This document shows positions 38,294 through 46,774 of a DNA stretch of 64,000 bases, one piece after another. Each line of letters starts with the position of its first letter. The stretch's first letter is position 1. Origin of the DNA: an uncultured Thiothrix sp. (GTDB lineage: Bacteria > Pseudomonadota > Gammaproteobacteria > Thiotrichales > Thiotrichaceae); NCBI RefSeq assembly GCF_937873765.1, contig NZ_CALMZC010000042.1, positions 1 through 64,000 of the forward strand. The letters are read 5' to 3'. Both the position numbers and the translations under genes were made by a program. The notes under the pieces were generated by a model that was not told where the DNA came from, did no database searches, and was given only the letters and a program-made list of their open reading frames with translations.

Positions 38294-39583
38294 TTACCAG
38301 CGTCTCTCAAATCTTTTACGTAACAAAACTGCCAGCAAGTTCATCATCACTAGGAAGAATAACAGCACAATGATGGCAGCGGAGGTTTTTTCAGTAAAGG
38401 CACGTTCTGGGCTATCCGACCACAGATAAATTTGTACCGGTAAAATCGCCGCAGGATCAGTAATGCCCTGTGGAATATCAACGATGAAAGCTACCATCCC
38501 GATCATTAATAGTGGTGCGGTTTCACCCAAAGCATGCGCCATGCCGATAATCGTACCGGTTAAAATCCCGGGCATCGCTAAGGGTAACGTATGATGAAAC
38601 ACCGTCTGCACCCGTGAAGCGCCCATGCCATAAGCTGCTTGGCGAATAGAGGGGGGTACTGATTTTAAGGCCGCTCGACTGGCGATAATAATCGTCGGCA
38701 AGGTAATTAAAGTCAGCACTAAACCACCTACCAAAGGCGTTGAACGTGGTACTCCAAAAAATTGGATAAACACTGCCAAACCTAGCAAACCAAACACAAT
38801 CGAAGGCACGGCTGCAAGGTTATTGATATTCACCTCAATGAAATCCACTAAAGGATTATTCTTCGGAGCAAACTCCTCTAAATAAATTGCAGCAGCAACG
38901 CCAATCGGGAAAGCCAAAGTCATCGTCACCAACATGGTATAGAATGATCCCATCAGTGCACTCAAAATACCGGCTTGCTCAGGTTCACGCGAGTCGCCTG
39001 AGGTAAAGAAAGGTAGATTGAAGCGCCGCTCAATTTCATGCTTAGCCTCAAGATCATCCAGCCATACGAGTTGGAAGTCTTTAATCCGTCGGTCTGCTTC
39101 TGGCTGAGTACGATCAATATTGCCTTTAAAGTAGGTGTCAATATCATCATCAACCATCACCCACAGGGATTGTTGCGTACCAATCAGCTTAGGATTCGTC
39201 ATCACCATTTTTTGCAAATCATACGTAGCACTTGAGCTGACCAACTTTTTCAAGGCCATTTTTTGCTTGCGCTCAGTCACGCCGGGGAAACGAGTCGTCA
39301 GTGCATTCATCACCACGGTGTCATAACTCGCAGCACGCAACTTATCTGCTGGCGCATTAGCATCCACCTCCAAAGCCTCAGTACTCAGACTCACGTCTAA
39401 TTGCATATAGGTTTGTGTGAATGCTGGCCAACCTTGCATGAAAATCGTGCTTAACAGAATTGCTAAAAAGGCTAAGCTCAAAACAATCGAAGCCAACCCC
39501 CAAAAGCGGAAGCGTTTCTCACGGGCATAGCGCTTTGCAAGGCTCGCACGCACTAATTCAGTTTTATTACTCATCTGCATCAT
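38294..39583 (-). CDS. pstA: Phosphate ABC transporter permease PstA with large periplasmic insert
   Basis: Permease of 429 residues, longer than classical PstA (about 300). After the first transmembrane segment (residues about 28-50) comes a periplasmic insert to about residue 205 resembling the DUF3333 domain ([37 protein letters not shown]). The standard transmembrane core follows with [12 protein letters not shown], and the coupling motif [20 protein letters not shown]. It lies 12 bp after pstC. Confidence 0.95.
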   Translation of the reverse strand: MMQMSNKTELVRASLAKRYAREKRFRFWGLASIVLSLAFLAILLSTIFMQGWPAFTQTYMQLDVSLSTEALEVDANAPADKLRAASYDTVVMNALTTRFPGVTERKQKMALKKLVSSSATYDLQKMVMTNPKLIGTQQSLWVMVDDDIDTYFKGNIDRTQPEADRRIKDFQLVWLDDLEAKHEIERRFNLPFFTSGDSREPEQAGILSALMGSFYTMLVTMTLAFPIGVAAAIYLEEFAPKNNPLVDFIEVNINNLAAVPSIVFGLLGLAVFIQFFGVPRSTPLVGGLVLTLITLPTIIIASRAALKSVPPSIRQAAYGMGASRVQTVFHHTLPLAMPGILTGTIIGMAHALGETAPLLMIGMVAFIVDIPQGITDPAAILPVQIYLWSDSPERAFTEKTSAAIIVLLFFLVMMNLLAVLLRKRFERRW

Positions 39584-39595
39584 GCCTGCTCCGAT

Positions 39596-40984
39596 TTATT
39601 CGTATTGTTCGCGGTACTTACGCACAATGCGCAAGGCCAAAATATTGAGGATCAGCGTCAAGACGAACAGGGTTAAACCTAGAGCAAAGGCTGCTAAGGT
39701 TTTTGGACTATCGAATTCTTGGTCACCCGTTAGCAAGGTCACGATTTGTACCGTTACGGTGGTGACTGCCTCCAAAGGATTCGCGGTGAGATTGGCGGAT
39801 AGACCTGCAGCCATGACCACGATCATGGTTTCACCAATTGCACGGGAAGCGGCTAACAGGAAAGCACCGACAATACCCGGTAAAGCAGCCGGTAGAATGA
39901 CTTGCTTAATCGTTTCCGAACGAGTTGCCCCCATACCATAAGAGCCATCACGCATTGTTTGTGGTACTGCATTGATGACATCATCTGAGAGTGAAGACAT
40001 AAAAGGAATAATCATCACCCCCATCACCACACCCGCTGCCAAGGCGCTTTCTGAGGCGACGGTTAAACCAATACTTTCACCAATCGTCCGAATAAAAGGC
40101 GCTACCGTTAAAGCAGCAAAGAAACCATACACCACCGTAGGAATACCCGCCAATACTTCTAGAGCCGGTTTAACCCAAGCGCGCACGCGTTTACTGGCAT
40201 ATTCGGATAAATAAATTGCTGACATTAAACCGACAGGCACTGCAATCACTAAGGCAATCACCGAAATCAGCAAAGTACCTGCAAACAAAGGTATCGCACC
40301 AAAACTGCCCGAACCGCCGACTTGGTCATTACGAATAGCCGTTTGCGGACTCCAATGCGTTCCAAACAAGAACTCCGTGATGGGGACAGCTTGGAAGAAG
40401 CGTAAAGACTCAAACAGTACCGATAAGACAATACCCAAAGTCGTCACAATCGCAATCGAAGCACACAGGATCATCAAACCAACAATGACCTTTTCTACTT
40501 GATTGCGCGCCCGCAAGGTAGGCGCAATGTTGTGAAACGCCCAAAAAATACCTAAACCCGCTAAAGCGAACACCAGCACCGCTTTGATCATATTGCTATT
40601 CTGTTGCAATTCAATATAGCGGCGCGCAGCTTCCTGTTGAGCAGGCTCAGCGGTTTCGTCAATAACACCCGCTTTCGCCATGCTTTCCACACGATTCATG
40701 AATAAATTCACATTCGTGGCATCAGCTTTTTGAATTTCCGCAGGTAAGCTAGAAATGACATTCTGGCTAATAAAAGTTGGGCTGAAGAATGACCATAACA
40801 TTAAAGCAACGAGCGAAGGCAATAAGCACCAAACCACCACCAAATGACCATAATAGCCCGGTAGAGAATGCAGCTTATTCACTCCACGATTGCCATTCGA
40901 TACGGCCAACGCCCGCTTACGCCCAAAGAAGTAGCTAAATGCAGCTAACACCAGCAGTAGAAGCAAGATGATTGACGTATTCAT
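39596..40984 (-). CDS. pstC: Phosphate ABC transporter permease PstC
   Basis: Permease of about 462 residues with an N-terminal periplasmic region between two hydrophobic segments and a C-terminal core of six transmembrane segments. AIYLSEYASKRVRAWVKPAL, GSYGMGATRSETIKQVILPA and SRAIGETMIVVMAAG are PstC signatures. The ATG at 40984 is preferred; an in-frame GTG at 40999 is possible. It is separated from pstS by a terminator and a strong Pho box, so it can start its own transcript. Confidence 0.95.
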   Translation of the reverse strand: MNTSIILLLLLVLAAFSYFFGRKRALAVSNGNRGVNKLHSLPGYYGHLVVVWCLLPSLVALMLWSFFSPTFISQNVISSLPAEIQKADATNVNLFMNRVESMAKAGVIDETAEPAQQEAARRYIELQQNSNMIKAVLVFALAGLGIFWAFHNIAPTLRARNQVEKVIVGLMILCASIAIVTTLGIVLSVLFESLRFFQAVPITEFLFGTHWSPQTAIRNDQVGGSGSFGAIPLFAGTLLISVIALVIAVPVGLMSAIYLSEYASKRVRAWVKPALEVLAGIPTVVYGFFAALTVAPFIRTIGESIGLTVASESALAAGVVMGVMIIPFMSSLSDDVINAVPQTMRDGSYGMGATRSETIKQVILPAALPGIVGAFLLAASRAIGETMIVVMAAGLSANLTANPLEAVTTVTVQIVTLLTGDQEFDSPKTLAAFALGLTLFVLTLILNILALRIVRKYREQYE

Positions 40985-41064
40985 ACGTGTGTGTACCACA
41001 AAGAAAAAGAAGGTTTGCAGTAAGCAGCATAAGCAAGCATGAGAGCTTAGGCTGCTGCAAGCGG

Positions 41065-41109
41065 ATAGTACTGAGGCTTTATGACAACTTTATGACAACT
41101 TTATGACAA
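41065..41109 (-). promoter_or_regulatory. Triple tandem Pho box and -10 of pstCAB-phoU
   Basis: On the minus strand TTGTCATAAAG occurs three times in perfect tandem (plus-strand 41099-41109, 41088-41098, 41077-41087), an exact 11-bp period as in PhoB-binding sites. A TACTAT -10 (41065-41070) follows 6 bases later. Confidence 0.85.
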
Positions 41110-41128
41110 AGTGACCGCCTTACCGCTG

Positions 41129-41156
41129 AAAAAATAGGAGCTAGTCAGCTAGCTCC
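41129..41156 (-). terminator. Intrinsic terminator of pstS
   Basis: An 8-bp stem GGAGCTAG (41137-41144) pairs with CTAGCTCC (41149-41156) around four bases; on the minus strand it is followed by TATTTTTT. It lies about 30 bases after the pstS stop and upstream of the pstC Pho box, so pstS can be made in excess of the permease genes. Confidence 0.85.
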
Positions 41157-41185
41157 CAAACGTTAACAAGAAAACCAATAGCTAA

Positions 41186-42244
41186 TTAGAGAGACTCAAG
41201 AACTTTTAGACTTTTAGCAGCATCACTATTAGCAGCACGCTCCGTAGCTGGCATCGGAATCATGCCTTTTTCTGCTAAATAACCGGTATCACCCCAAGCT
41301 GCATCACTGGTCAATTCCATGACAAACTCTTCAATTCCTTTAACCGTACCAACATGCTCTTTTTTCACATAGAGATATAAAGGACGTGAAACGGAGTATT
41401 TACCAGCAGCGATATTTTCAAAGGTAATATCCACGCCTTCGATAGAAGAGCCTTTGACCTTATCAGCATTTTGCTCTAAGAAACTGAAGCCAAAAATACC
41501 GACTGCTTTCGGATTAGCCTGCAGTTTTTGGACGATCAGATTGTCGTTCTCACCCGCTTCAATGTACTTGCCATCTTCACGCATGTTGCCGCAAACTGCT
41601 TTGAATTTCTTTTCATCTTCTTTTTCCAGTTTTTTAATAGCTGGAAATTCTTTACAACCTGTATGCATGACTAACTCAACGAAAGCATCACGTGTACCTG
41701 AAGTCGGTGGTGGACCTAAGACTTCGATGGGCGTATCAGGTAATTCAGCATTCACTTCTTTCCATGTTTTATACGGATTAGGGATCAGTTTCAAATTACC
41801 CGTGACAGCATCCATATTGCCACCCGTAGTGTCTGGCACTTCTTTAGCTAAAGCTAGGAATAAATCTTTACGGGTTAATTTATAAGTTTCGGCATCTTTT
41901 GCGTTAGCAATAGCGATACCATCATAACCAATTTTAATTTCAATAGGGCTAACGCCATTCTTTTTGCAATCCGCCAATTCGCTTTCTTTGATCCGACGTG
42001 AAGCACCTGTCATATCCGCCGTTTCAACGCTAGCACCTTCGCAGAACAGTTTCATTCCACCGCCAGTACCAGTAGATTCAACTTTAGGAGCGGGATTGCC
42101 CGTTTTCTTTGCATAATTTTCAGCAACGACTGCTGAGAAAGGATAAACCGTTGAAGAACCAACGATTGAGATATTGTCACGAGCTTGAGCAGCACCAGTA
42201 GCAACCAGCAAGCCCGCTGCGATAGCCATAGACAGTTTTTTCAT
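41186..42244 (-). CDS. pstS: Phosphate-binding periplasmic protein
   Basis: High-affinity phosphate receptor of 352 residues. A signal peptide MKKLSMAIAAGLLVATGAAQA precedes RDNISIVGSSTVYPFSAVV. Phosphate-binding loops are GSSTVYPF, STGTGGGMKLFCEG and PPTSGTRDAFVE. The two-cysteine pattern and length put it in the larger PstS subgroup. GGAGAACGCTGAA lies before the ATG. A Pho box sits upstream. Confidence 0.96.
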   Translation of the reverse strand: MKKLSMAIAAGLLVATGAAQARDNISIVGSSTVYPFSAVVAENYAKKTGNPAPKVESTGTGGGMKLFCEGASVETADMTGASRRIKESELADCKKNGVSPIEIKIGYDGIAIANAKDAETYKLTRKDLFLALAKEVPDTTGGNMDAVTGNLKLIPNPYKTWKEVNAELPDTPIEVLGPPPTSGTRDAFVELVMHTGCKEFPAIKKLEKEDEKKFKAVCGNMREDGKYIEAGENDNLIVQKLQANPKAVGIFGFSFLEQNADKVKGSSIEGVDITFENIAAGKYSVSRPLYLYVKKEHVGTVKGIEEFVMELTSDAAWGDTGYLAEKGMIPMPATERAANSDAAKSLKVLESL

Positions 42245-42283
42245 TTCAGCGTTCTCCGTTCATTAAGCCTTAAGATGCTGCAC

Positions 42284-42316
42284 AGTGTAGAACCTGAATA
42301 TGACAGTGTTGTGACA
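42284..42316 (-). promoter_or_regulatory. Pho box of pstS
   Basis: On the minus strand TGTCACA (42310-42316) and TGTCATA (42299-42305) are 11 bp apart, a good match to the CTGTCATA direct repeat. A TACACT -10-like hexamer (42284-42289) follows. The remaining intergenic sequence to the ecotin start at 42664 (about 350 bases) shows no gene, RNA or strong hairpin that I can support. Confidence 0.75.
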
Positions 42317-42663
42317 CATGAAGCCCTTAACTAAATGGCATGCACCTAATCTATTAAAAGCAGCTCAAGACGAAAACATAAGGAATTCTACGGCGCAGTG
42401 CGATCATGCCTGATGGGGTAATTCGTGATACGTTGATTTATAGTACTTTAGATACTGAATGAGCAGTTAGAGCATCCTTTAGAACGCTCAGCCTATTTGC
42501 AAGCACCCGAATATTTAATTCACTCCAGCATTACATGGCTCAATCACTCAACGACTAACTAGCCCCAAGAGACTCTTAGAAACTTATTGCTTAAGGCTTG
42601 GTCTATGCTTTAGCTTGTTTTGAAGACTTTTTTCCTCACAATAAAATCATCCGAGAGCCTCTA

Positions 42664-43173
42664 ATGTCAGCCTTAAAATTAATCAGCACTACCGCGTTCT
42701 TATTAACAACTAGCACCCTATTGCCAACTGCGATGGCTGGCAGCCCAACAGTACCGGCTAGTAACTCTGAAGTGAGCATAAAACCTTTCCCTAAACCTCA
42801 TGCAGGTGATAAGCGTTTAGTGATTCGTTTACCTGCTCGTACGAATGAAAATGCCTTATTAGTGCGTGTAACACCCGGTAAATTAAGCCAAGTTGATTGT
42901 AATAACCAAGCTTATGCTGGGACTTTAGAGACTAAAACCCTACAAGGTTGGGGCTATAATTTCTATGTACTGCGCACTCAAGGCCATGCTATGTCAACGA
43001 TGATGGCTTGCCCACCGAATAGCTTACGTACTGCTTTTGTACCCGTAGCAGGTGCTGAGCAAACGCTAAGCTATAACAGCAGAATGCCTTTGATTTATTA
43101 TGTCCCTAAAGACTTTAATATACAGTATGAAGTGTTCGTACCTCAGCAACGAGGTACTGCTAAACCTGAGTAG
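42664..43173 (+). CDS. eco: Ecotin-family serine protease inhibitor
   Basis: Periplasmic inhibitor of trypsin-like proteases, 169 residues. A signal peptide (about 1-25, ending TAMA) precedes the ecotin fold: [40 protein letters not shown] and [20 protein letters not shown]. The reactive loop STMMACP has P1 Met113, the same residues as the E. coli inhibitor, and Cys79 and Cys116 can form the loop-holding disulfide. The start at 42664 heads the signal peptide; an earlier frame opening at 42598 is less likely. It is followed 4 bp later by the DUF2256 gene. Confidence 0.93.
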   Translation: MSALKLISTTAFLLTTSTLLPTAMAGSPTVPASNSEVSIKPFPKPHAGDKRLVIRLPARTNENALLVRVTPGKLSQVDCNNQAYAGTLETKTLQGWGYNFYVLRTQGHAMSTMMACPPNSLRTAFVPVAGAEQTLSYNSRMPLIYYVPKDFNIQYEVFVPQQRGTAKPE

Positions 43174-43177
43174 CAAA

Positions 43178-43333
43178 ATGGCACATAAAAAGCTATATCT
43201 GCCCCAAAAAATCTGTAGCACTTGCCAACGCCCCTTTAGCTGGCGTAAAAAGTGGGAAGCTTGTTGGGATGAGGTGAAGTACTGCTCGGAACGGTGCCGC
43301 CGTACATCGGTTAAACAAGCACCAAACGCTTGA
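43178..43333 (+). CDS. DUF2256 small zinc-ribbon-like protein
   Basis: A 51-residue protein with four cysteines in the pattern [16 protein letters not shown] then CW and YCSERCR, matching the DUF2256 family, thought to bind zinc; function unknown. The ATG at 43178 starts [10 protein letters not shown], right after the ecotin stop; a longer frame from 43100 overlaps ecotin and is not credible. These genes often sit beside unrelated housekeeping genes. Confidence 0.82.
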   Translation: MAHKKLYLPQKICSTCQRPFSWRKKWEACWDEVKYCSERCRRTSVKQAPNA

Positions 43334-43375
43334 GTTCAGTTGCTTGAGCGATTAACGCAAGTTATAAGGCTAGTT

Positions 43376-44725
43376 ATGACGACCACACCCCAAACACCTG
43401 AGCACGAAAAAACTGTTATTAATGAGACCGCTAGCGTACCTGCTGGCCGTATCGCGCGCCTTGCACGCCTTGGCTCTTTAGCTACCGGTGTTGCAGGTGG
43501 GATGTTGGCTGAAGGTGCACGTCAACTCGCCCACGGTCATCGCCCGAAAATGGGTGAACTGTTGTTGACCCCAGCGAATGCTAAACGAGTTGCTGATGAA
43601 TTAGCACGTCTACGTGGTGCTGCGATGAAAGTCGGGCAACTACTGTCTTTAGATGCTGGCGATTTACTGCCCCCTGAGCTAAGCGAGATTTTTGTCAGCT
43701 TACGCGCTGACGCAAAACCCATGCCTTTGAATCAACTGACACAGGTTTTGGAAGAAAATTGGGGTAAAGATTGGAAAGCTAAATTTAAGCAATTTAGTTT
43801 CCAACCAATTGCGGCTGCTTCTATTGGGCAAGTGCATTCTGCACAAACCCAAGATGGTCGGCATATAGCTTTAAAAATTCAATATCCACATGTACGCGAA
43901 AGTATTGATAGCGATGTGGACAATGTAGCAACCTTATTACGTTTATCAGGACTTATTCCCAAAAGCGTTGATTATCAGCCACTCTTAAATGAAGCCAAAC
44001 GTCAGTTACGTCAAGAAGCTGATTACATGCGCGAAGCTGATTACATGCGCCAATATCAAAGCTTGTTAGCTGACAGTTCACATTACACCTTGCCGCAAGT
44101 ATATGAAGACCTGACCACCAGTAATATTCTAGCTATGTCATTTATGGGGGGAACCCCTATTGAGCGTATTTCTTATGCCTCACAAGCCGAGCGCGATCAA
44201 GTCATGGCCGGCTTATTAGGTTTATTATTCCGCGAAATTTTTGAATTCCGCTTAATTCAGACCGATCCTAATTTTGCTAATTACCGCTATGATCAGAAAA
44301 ATCAACAGCTCATTCTGCTTGATTTTGGCGCTACCCGTGAATATCCCCTGCAAATCGCTGAAGCTTATCGGCAATTAATGCAAGGGGCGATTGAATATGA
44401 TCGCGCTAAAATGGATGCCGCTGCAGCGCAAATTGGCTTCTTCCAAGCACATATTCATCCTCAACAACGCGAAGCCGTTATTGATCTGTTCAATCAAGCT
44501 TGCGAGCCTTTACGTTGGCAAGGTGTGTATGACTTTGGCGCCTCTAGCTTAGCCGGACGTATTCGTGATGCGGGTTTAGTGCTCAGTATGGAGCAAGGCT
44601 ACTGGCATAGCCCACCGGCAGATGCTTTATTCTTACATCGTAAATTGGGGGGCCTATATTTATTGGCCGCTAAATTACGTGCGAAAGTAGATGTACGTAG
44701 TTTGTTTGAGCCTTACCTGCATTAG
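43376..44725 (+). CDS. ABC1/ADCK/UbiB-family atypical kinase
   Basis: Protein-kinase-like ATPase of about 449 residues. The family KxGQ motif appears in RLRGAAMKVGQLLSLD, the Ala-rich nucleotide loop in PIAAASIGQVHSAQ, the ion-pair Lys in IALKIQYP, and the metal region QTDPNFANYRYD and LLDFGATREY. It resembles the ADCK3/Coq8 branch more than classical UbiB. Such proteins support ubiquinone or lipid metabolism. ATG 43376 with AAGG 6 bases upstream is preferred to the TTG at 43340. It carries an in-frame 18-bp duplication, and overlaps the 3' end of btaB by 4 bases. Confidence 0.88.
   Translation: MTTTPQTPEHEKTVINETASVPAGRIARLARLGSLATGVAGGMLAEGARQLAHGHRPKMGELLLTPANAKRVADELARLRGAAMKVGQLLSLDAGDLLPPELSEIFVSLRADAKPMPLNQLTQVLEENWGKDWKAKFKQFSFQPIAAASIGQVHSAQTQDGRHIALKIQYPHVRESIDSDVDNVATLLRLSGLIPKSVDYQPLLNEAKRQLRQEADYMREADYMRQYQSLLADSSHYTLPQVYEDLTTSNILAMSFMGGTPIERISYASQAERDQVMAGLLGLLFREIFEFRLIQTDPNFANYRYDQKNQQLILLDFGATREYPLQIAEAYRQLMQGAIEYDRAKMDAAAAQIGFFQAHIHPQQREAVIDLFNQACEPLRWQGVYDFGASSLAGRIRDAGLVLSMEQGYWHSPPADALFLHRKLGGLYLLAAKLRAKVDVRSLFEPYLH
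44015..44050 (+). repeat. Perfect 18-bp tandem duplication in the ABC1 kinase gene
   Basis: GAAGCTGATTACATGCGC at 44015-44032 repeats exactly at 44033-44050, duplicating residues EADYMR in frame next to the conserved LRQEADY segment. Confidence 0.9.
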
Positions 44726-45426
44726 AGATCTAAATAACTAGCTAAATCGGGTAATTTAGCCTGTGTATTGAGTGGTTCACGTTTACGATAATGCGCTATG
44801 AACGCATAGCGCCCTCTTAAATGCTTGATCTGCAAATCGGCATTATGTTTGGCTGCTAAAAACTCTAATTGTGTTAATAAGTGTGCTTGTGGATACACAT
44901 TGAACCACCCTAACCACTTCAGTAAGCCTTGGCGAAACCAAGTAGGCATCTGCGCTTGATCAGAAAAGTCCACAATATGTAGACAACCTTGGGGCTTGAG
45001 CTGGTTCAAGGCATGTTCTAAAGCAAGCTGCCAATCGGGCAACATCGACAACACATAAGAAAACAGTACATGATCCCAAGCGGTCTCTAAGTCAAAATCC
45101 TGCCAACGAATTTGCTCCGCCAAACCCTGACGCAAGGTAATGGCAGCCTGATAAGGAGTATTTTGTAAATGCTTATGTGCACACTCTAACATCAGCGCAG
45201 AGGCATCAACACCAAATAGCTGTGCTGTGGGATAACGATAAGCGAGTTTGCTGAGGTTGCATGCCGTGCCGCAGCCTATTTCTAATAAAGTCTCATCAAC
45301 GGGTAAACGCAATTCTTTTAGTAAAGTATCACGCCCTAACAGATAGTATTTTCTCGACAGATCATAAATATAACGCTGATAGCGATACTGTTGATCCATG
45401 CGGAAGGCTGCATTTGTACCCTGCAT
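44722..45426 (-). CDS. btaB: BtaB-like S-adenosylmethionine N-methyltransferase of betaine-lipid synthesis
   Basis: Class I methyltransferase of about 234 residues. The SAM-binding motif I is LLEIGCGTACNLSKLA, followed by LFGVDASALMLECA and SYVLSMLPDWQLAL. In the betaine-lipid (DGTS) pathway BtaB trimethylates the amino group added by BtaA. Adjacency to btaA, with the start overlapping the btaA stop, supports this specific role over a generic methyltransferase. ATG 45426 is chosen; an in-frame TTG at 45432 is also possible. Confidence 0.82.
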   Translation of the reverse strand: MQGTNAAFRMDQQYRYQRYIYDLSRKYYLLGRDTLLKELRLPVDETLLEIGCGTACNLSKLAYRYPTAQLFGVDASALMLECAHKHLQNTPYQAAITLRQGLAEQIRWQDFDLETAWDHVLFSYVLSMLPDWQLALEHALNQLKPQGCLHIVDFSDQAQMPTWFRQGLLKWLGWFNVYPQAHLLTQLEFLAAKHNADLQIKHLRGRYAFIAHYRKREPLNTQAKLPDLASYLDL

Positions 45427-45428
45427 TC

Positions 45429-46640
45429 TCAAGCAGCCAAACGATACAGATGAAAACCACCATAAATCGCTGAACGATCCTGCTTAAATAAAGCCGCCGA
45501 CTCCTCGGCCTCGTAAACTAAACGCTTTAAGAGTTCAGGTGGCAAAGCCTGCTCTAACGGCGAAGTTGCAGCAGCCGTGCGAAAGATAATCCGCGTTTCT
45601 GGCTTAGCGACTCGCAAGACCTCTGTCCATAATTCAGTAAGTACTGCAGCACTCATCCAATCTTGAGCATCCAAGAACACAAAGCGATCATAGGTTTGCT
45701 CATCTTGAGCTTTTAGATAGTCAATAATCGAGCCAAACTGCGTTTTTACTTTATGTAATTGTGTTTTTATGAGCTGATAATGCTCCGCTTTTAAATAGTC
45801 CGGCAGCGCTTGGCGGTTCGCATGATCGTAGCTATGGGCAAAAGCTTGCCAAGCAAAATAATTATCTTGAATCGGAAAATCACACGCTAAGCGTTCGACT
45901 CGCTGACGGTATTGCTCCAATAGATTACTCTCCGCTTGCATGGCTTGATATTGTTGCGGTGGAATACCCAAACTAAAAACCGACATTGGCAACTTGCCGA
46001 ACAGCCTTACCAGAGGATGCTCGAAGAATGGCTCAATATGGCGCTTAAAGATTAGTTTTTGCTCGTAGCGACTTTTGGCCTTGAGTATTAACTGTGGTTT
46101 ACAAGCGATGCGTCGCCCTAGCCAATGTAAACCACGCATGAAATAACCAAAGCGCGTTTGCTTATACAAATCGCTGGCAAACATACTAATACGTTGACGA
46201 CCTAATAGGCTTGAACCAAACCAAAAATGATCTAATTCAGTACTAATTTGTGGCTGGATATAGGCTTGATAACGTTCTAAATTACTGAGTTTACTCGCAT
46301 GGCCGAAAAAATTATAAAAAGTGGCGTGGTCAGGTAGATATTTAAAAGCAGCGATTTTTAAACGCGTCAGTGCTAAGTGATAAGTGTTTAAATCAATCGC
46401 AGTAATATGCGCTGGGCTAGCGGTTAAATAATTCAGAACATTACAGCCGCCAGAAGCAATAGTTAACACTCGACTATCTGCTTGCAATTGCAAAGCTTGT
46501 AGATCAACTCGCGGGTCTTCCCAAATCTGATTGTAGATAAAACTGTCAAACCAAGTGCTAAACAGCCGCTGTTGTAAGCCAAGCAGCGAACGAGGTGCAG
46601 CTTGTTGCACGGCTTCACGTAAAGCGATTGAACTAGCCAT
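45429..46640 (-). CDS. btaA: BtaA-like SAM:diacylglycerol 3-amino-3-carboxypropyltransferase (DUF3419)
   Basis: First enzyme of DGTS betaine-lipid synthesis, 403 residues. It moves the aminocarboxypropyl group of SAM to diacylglycerol. Recognisable elements are YNQIWEDPRVDLQAL, the SAM loop VLTIASGGCNVLNYL, ITAIDLNTYHLALTRLKIAA and DRFVFLDAQDWMSAAVL, all typical of the DUF3419/BtaA family. It forms an operon with btaB. A Pho box about 50 bases upstream fits induction by phosphate limitation, when betaine lipids replace phospholipids. Confidence 0.88.
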   Translation of the reverse strand: MASSIALREAVQQAAPRSLLGLQQRLFSTWFDSFIYNQIWEDPRVDLQALQLQADSRVLTIASGGCNVLNYLTASPAHITAIDLNTYHLALTRLKIAAFKYLPDHATFYNFFGHASKLSNLERYQAYIQPQISTELDHFWFGSSLLGRQRISMFASDLYKQTRFGYFMRGLHWLGRRIACKPQLILKAKSRYEQKLIFKRHIEPFFEHPLVRLFGKLPMSVFSLGIPPQQYQAMQAESNLLEQYRQRVERLACDFPIQDNYFAWQAFAHSYDHANRQALPDYLKAEHYQLIKTQLHKVKTQFGSIIDYLKAQDEQTYDRFVFLDAQDWMSAAVLTELWTEVLRVAKPETRIIFRTAAATSPLEQALPPELLKRLVYEAEESAALFKQDRSAIYGGFHLYRLAA

Positions 46641-46688
46641 TTGGACAATTCCCCTTTGTCTAAACTTTTCAAGATTTTGCTAGTTAGC

Positions 46689-46717
46689 TATGAAAACTGC
46701 ATGACAAGCCCATGACG
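46689..46717 (-). promoter_or_regulatory. Pho box of btaA-btaB
   Basis: On the minus strand CGTCATG (46711-46717), TGTCATG (46700-46706) and TTTCATA (46689-46695) are spaced exactly 11 bp, matching three PhoB half sites. A TAACTA hexamer (46681-46686) may be the -10. It lies in the 134-bp region shared with the divergent ABC exporter. Confidence 0.75.
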
Positions 46718-46774
46718 ATTTAGTTAAACCGAGCTGAGATTCTTGGTTACACTAGGCACTCTTAGGAGCTTGCT

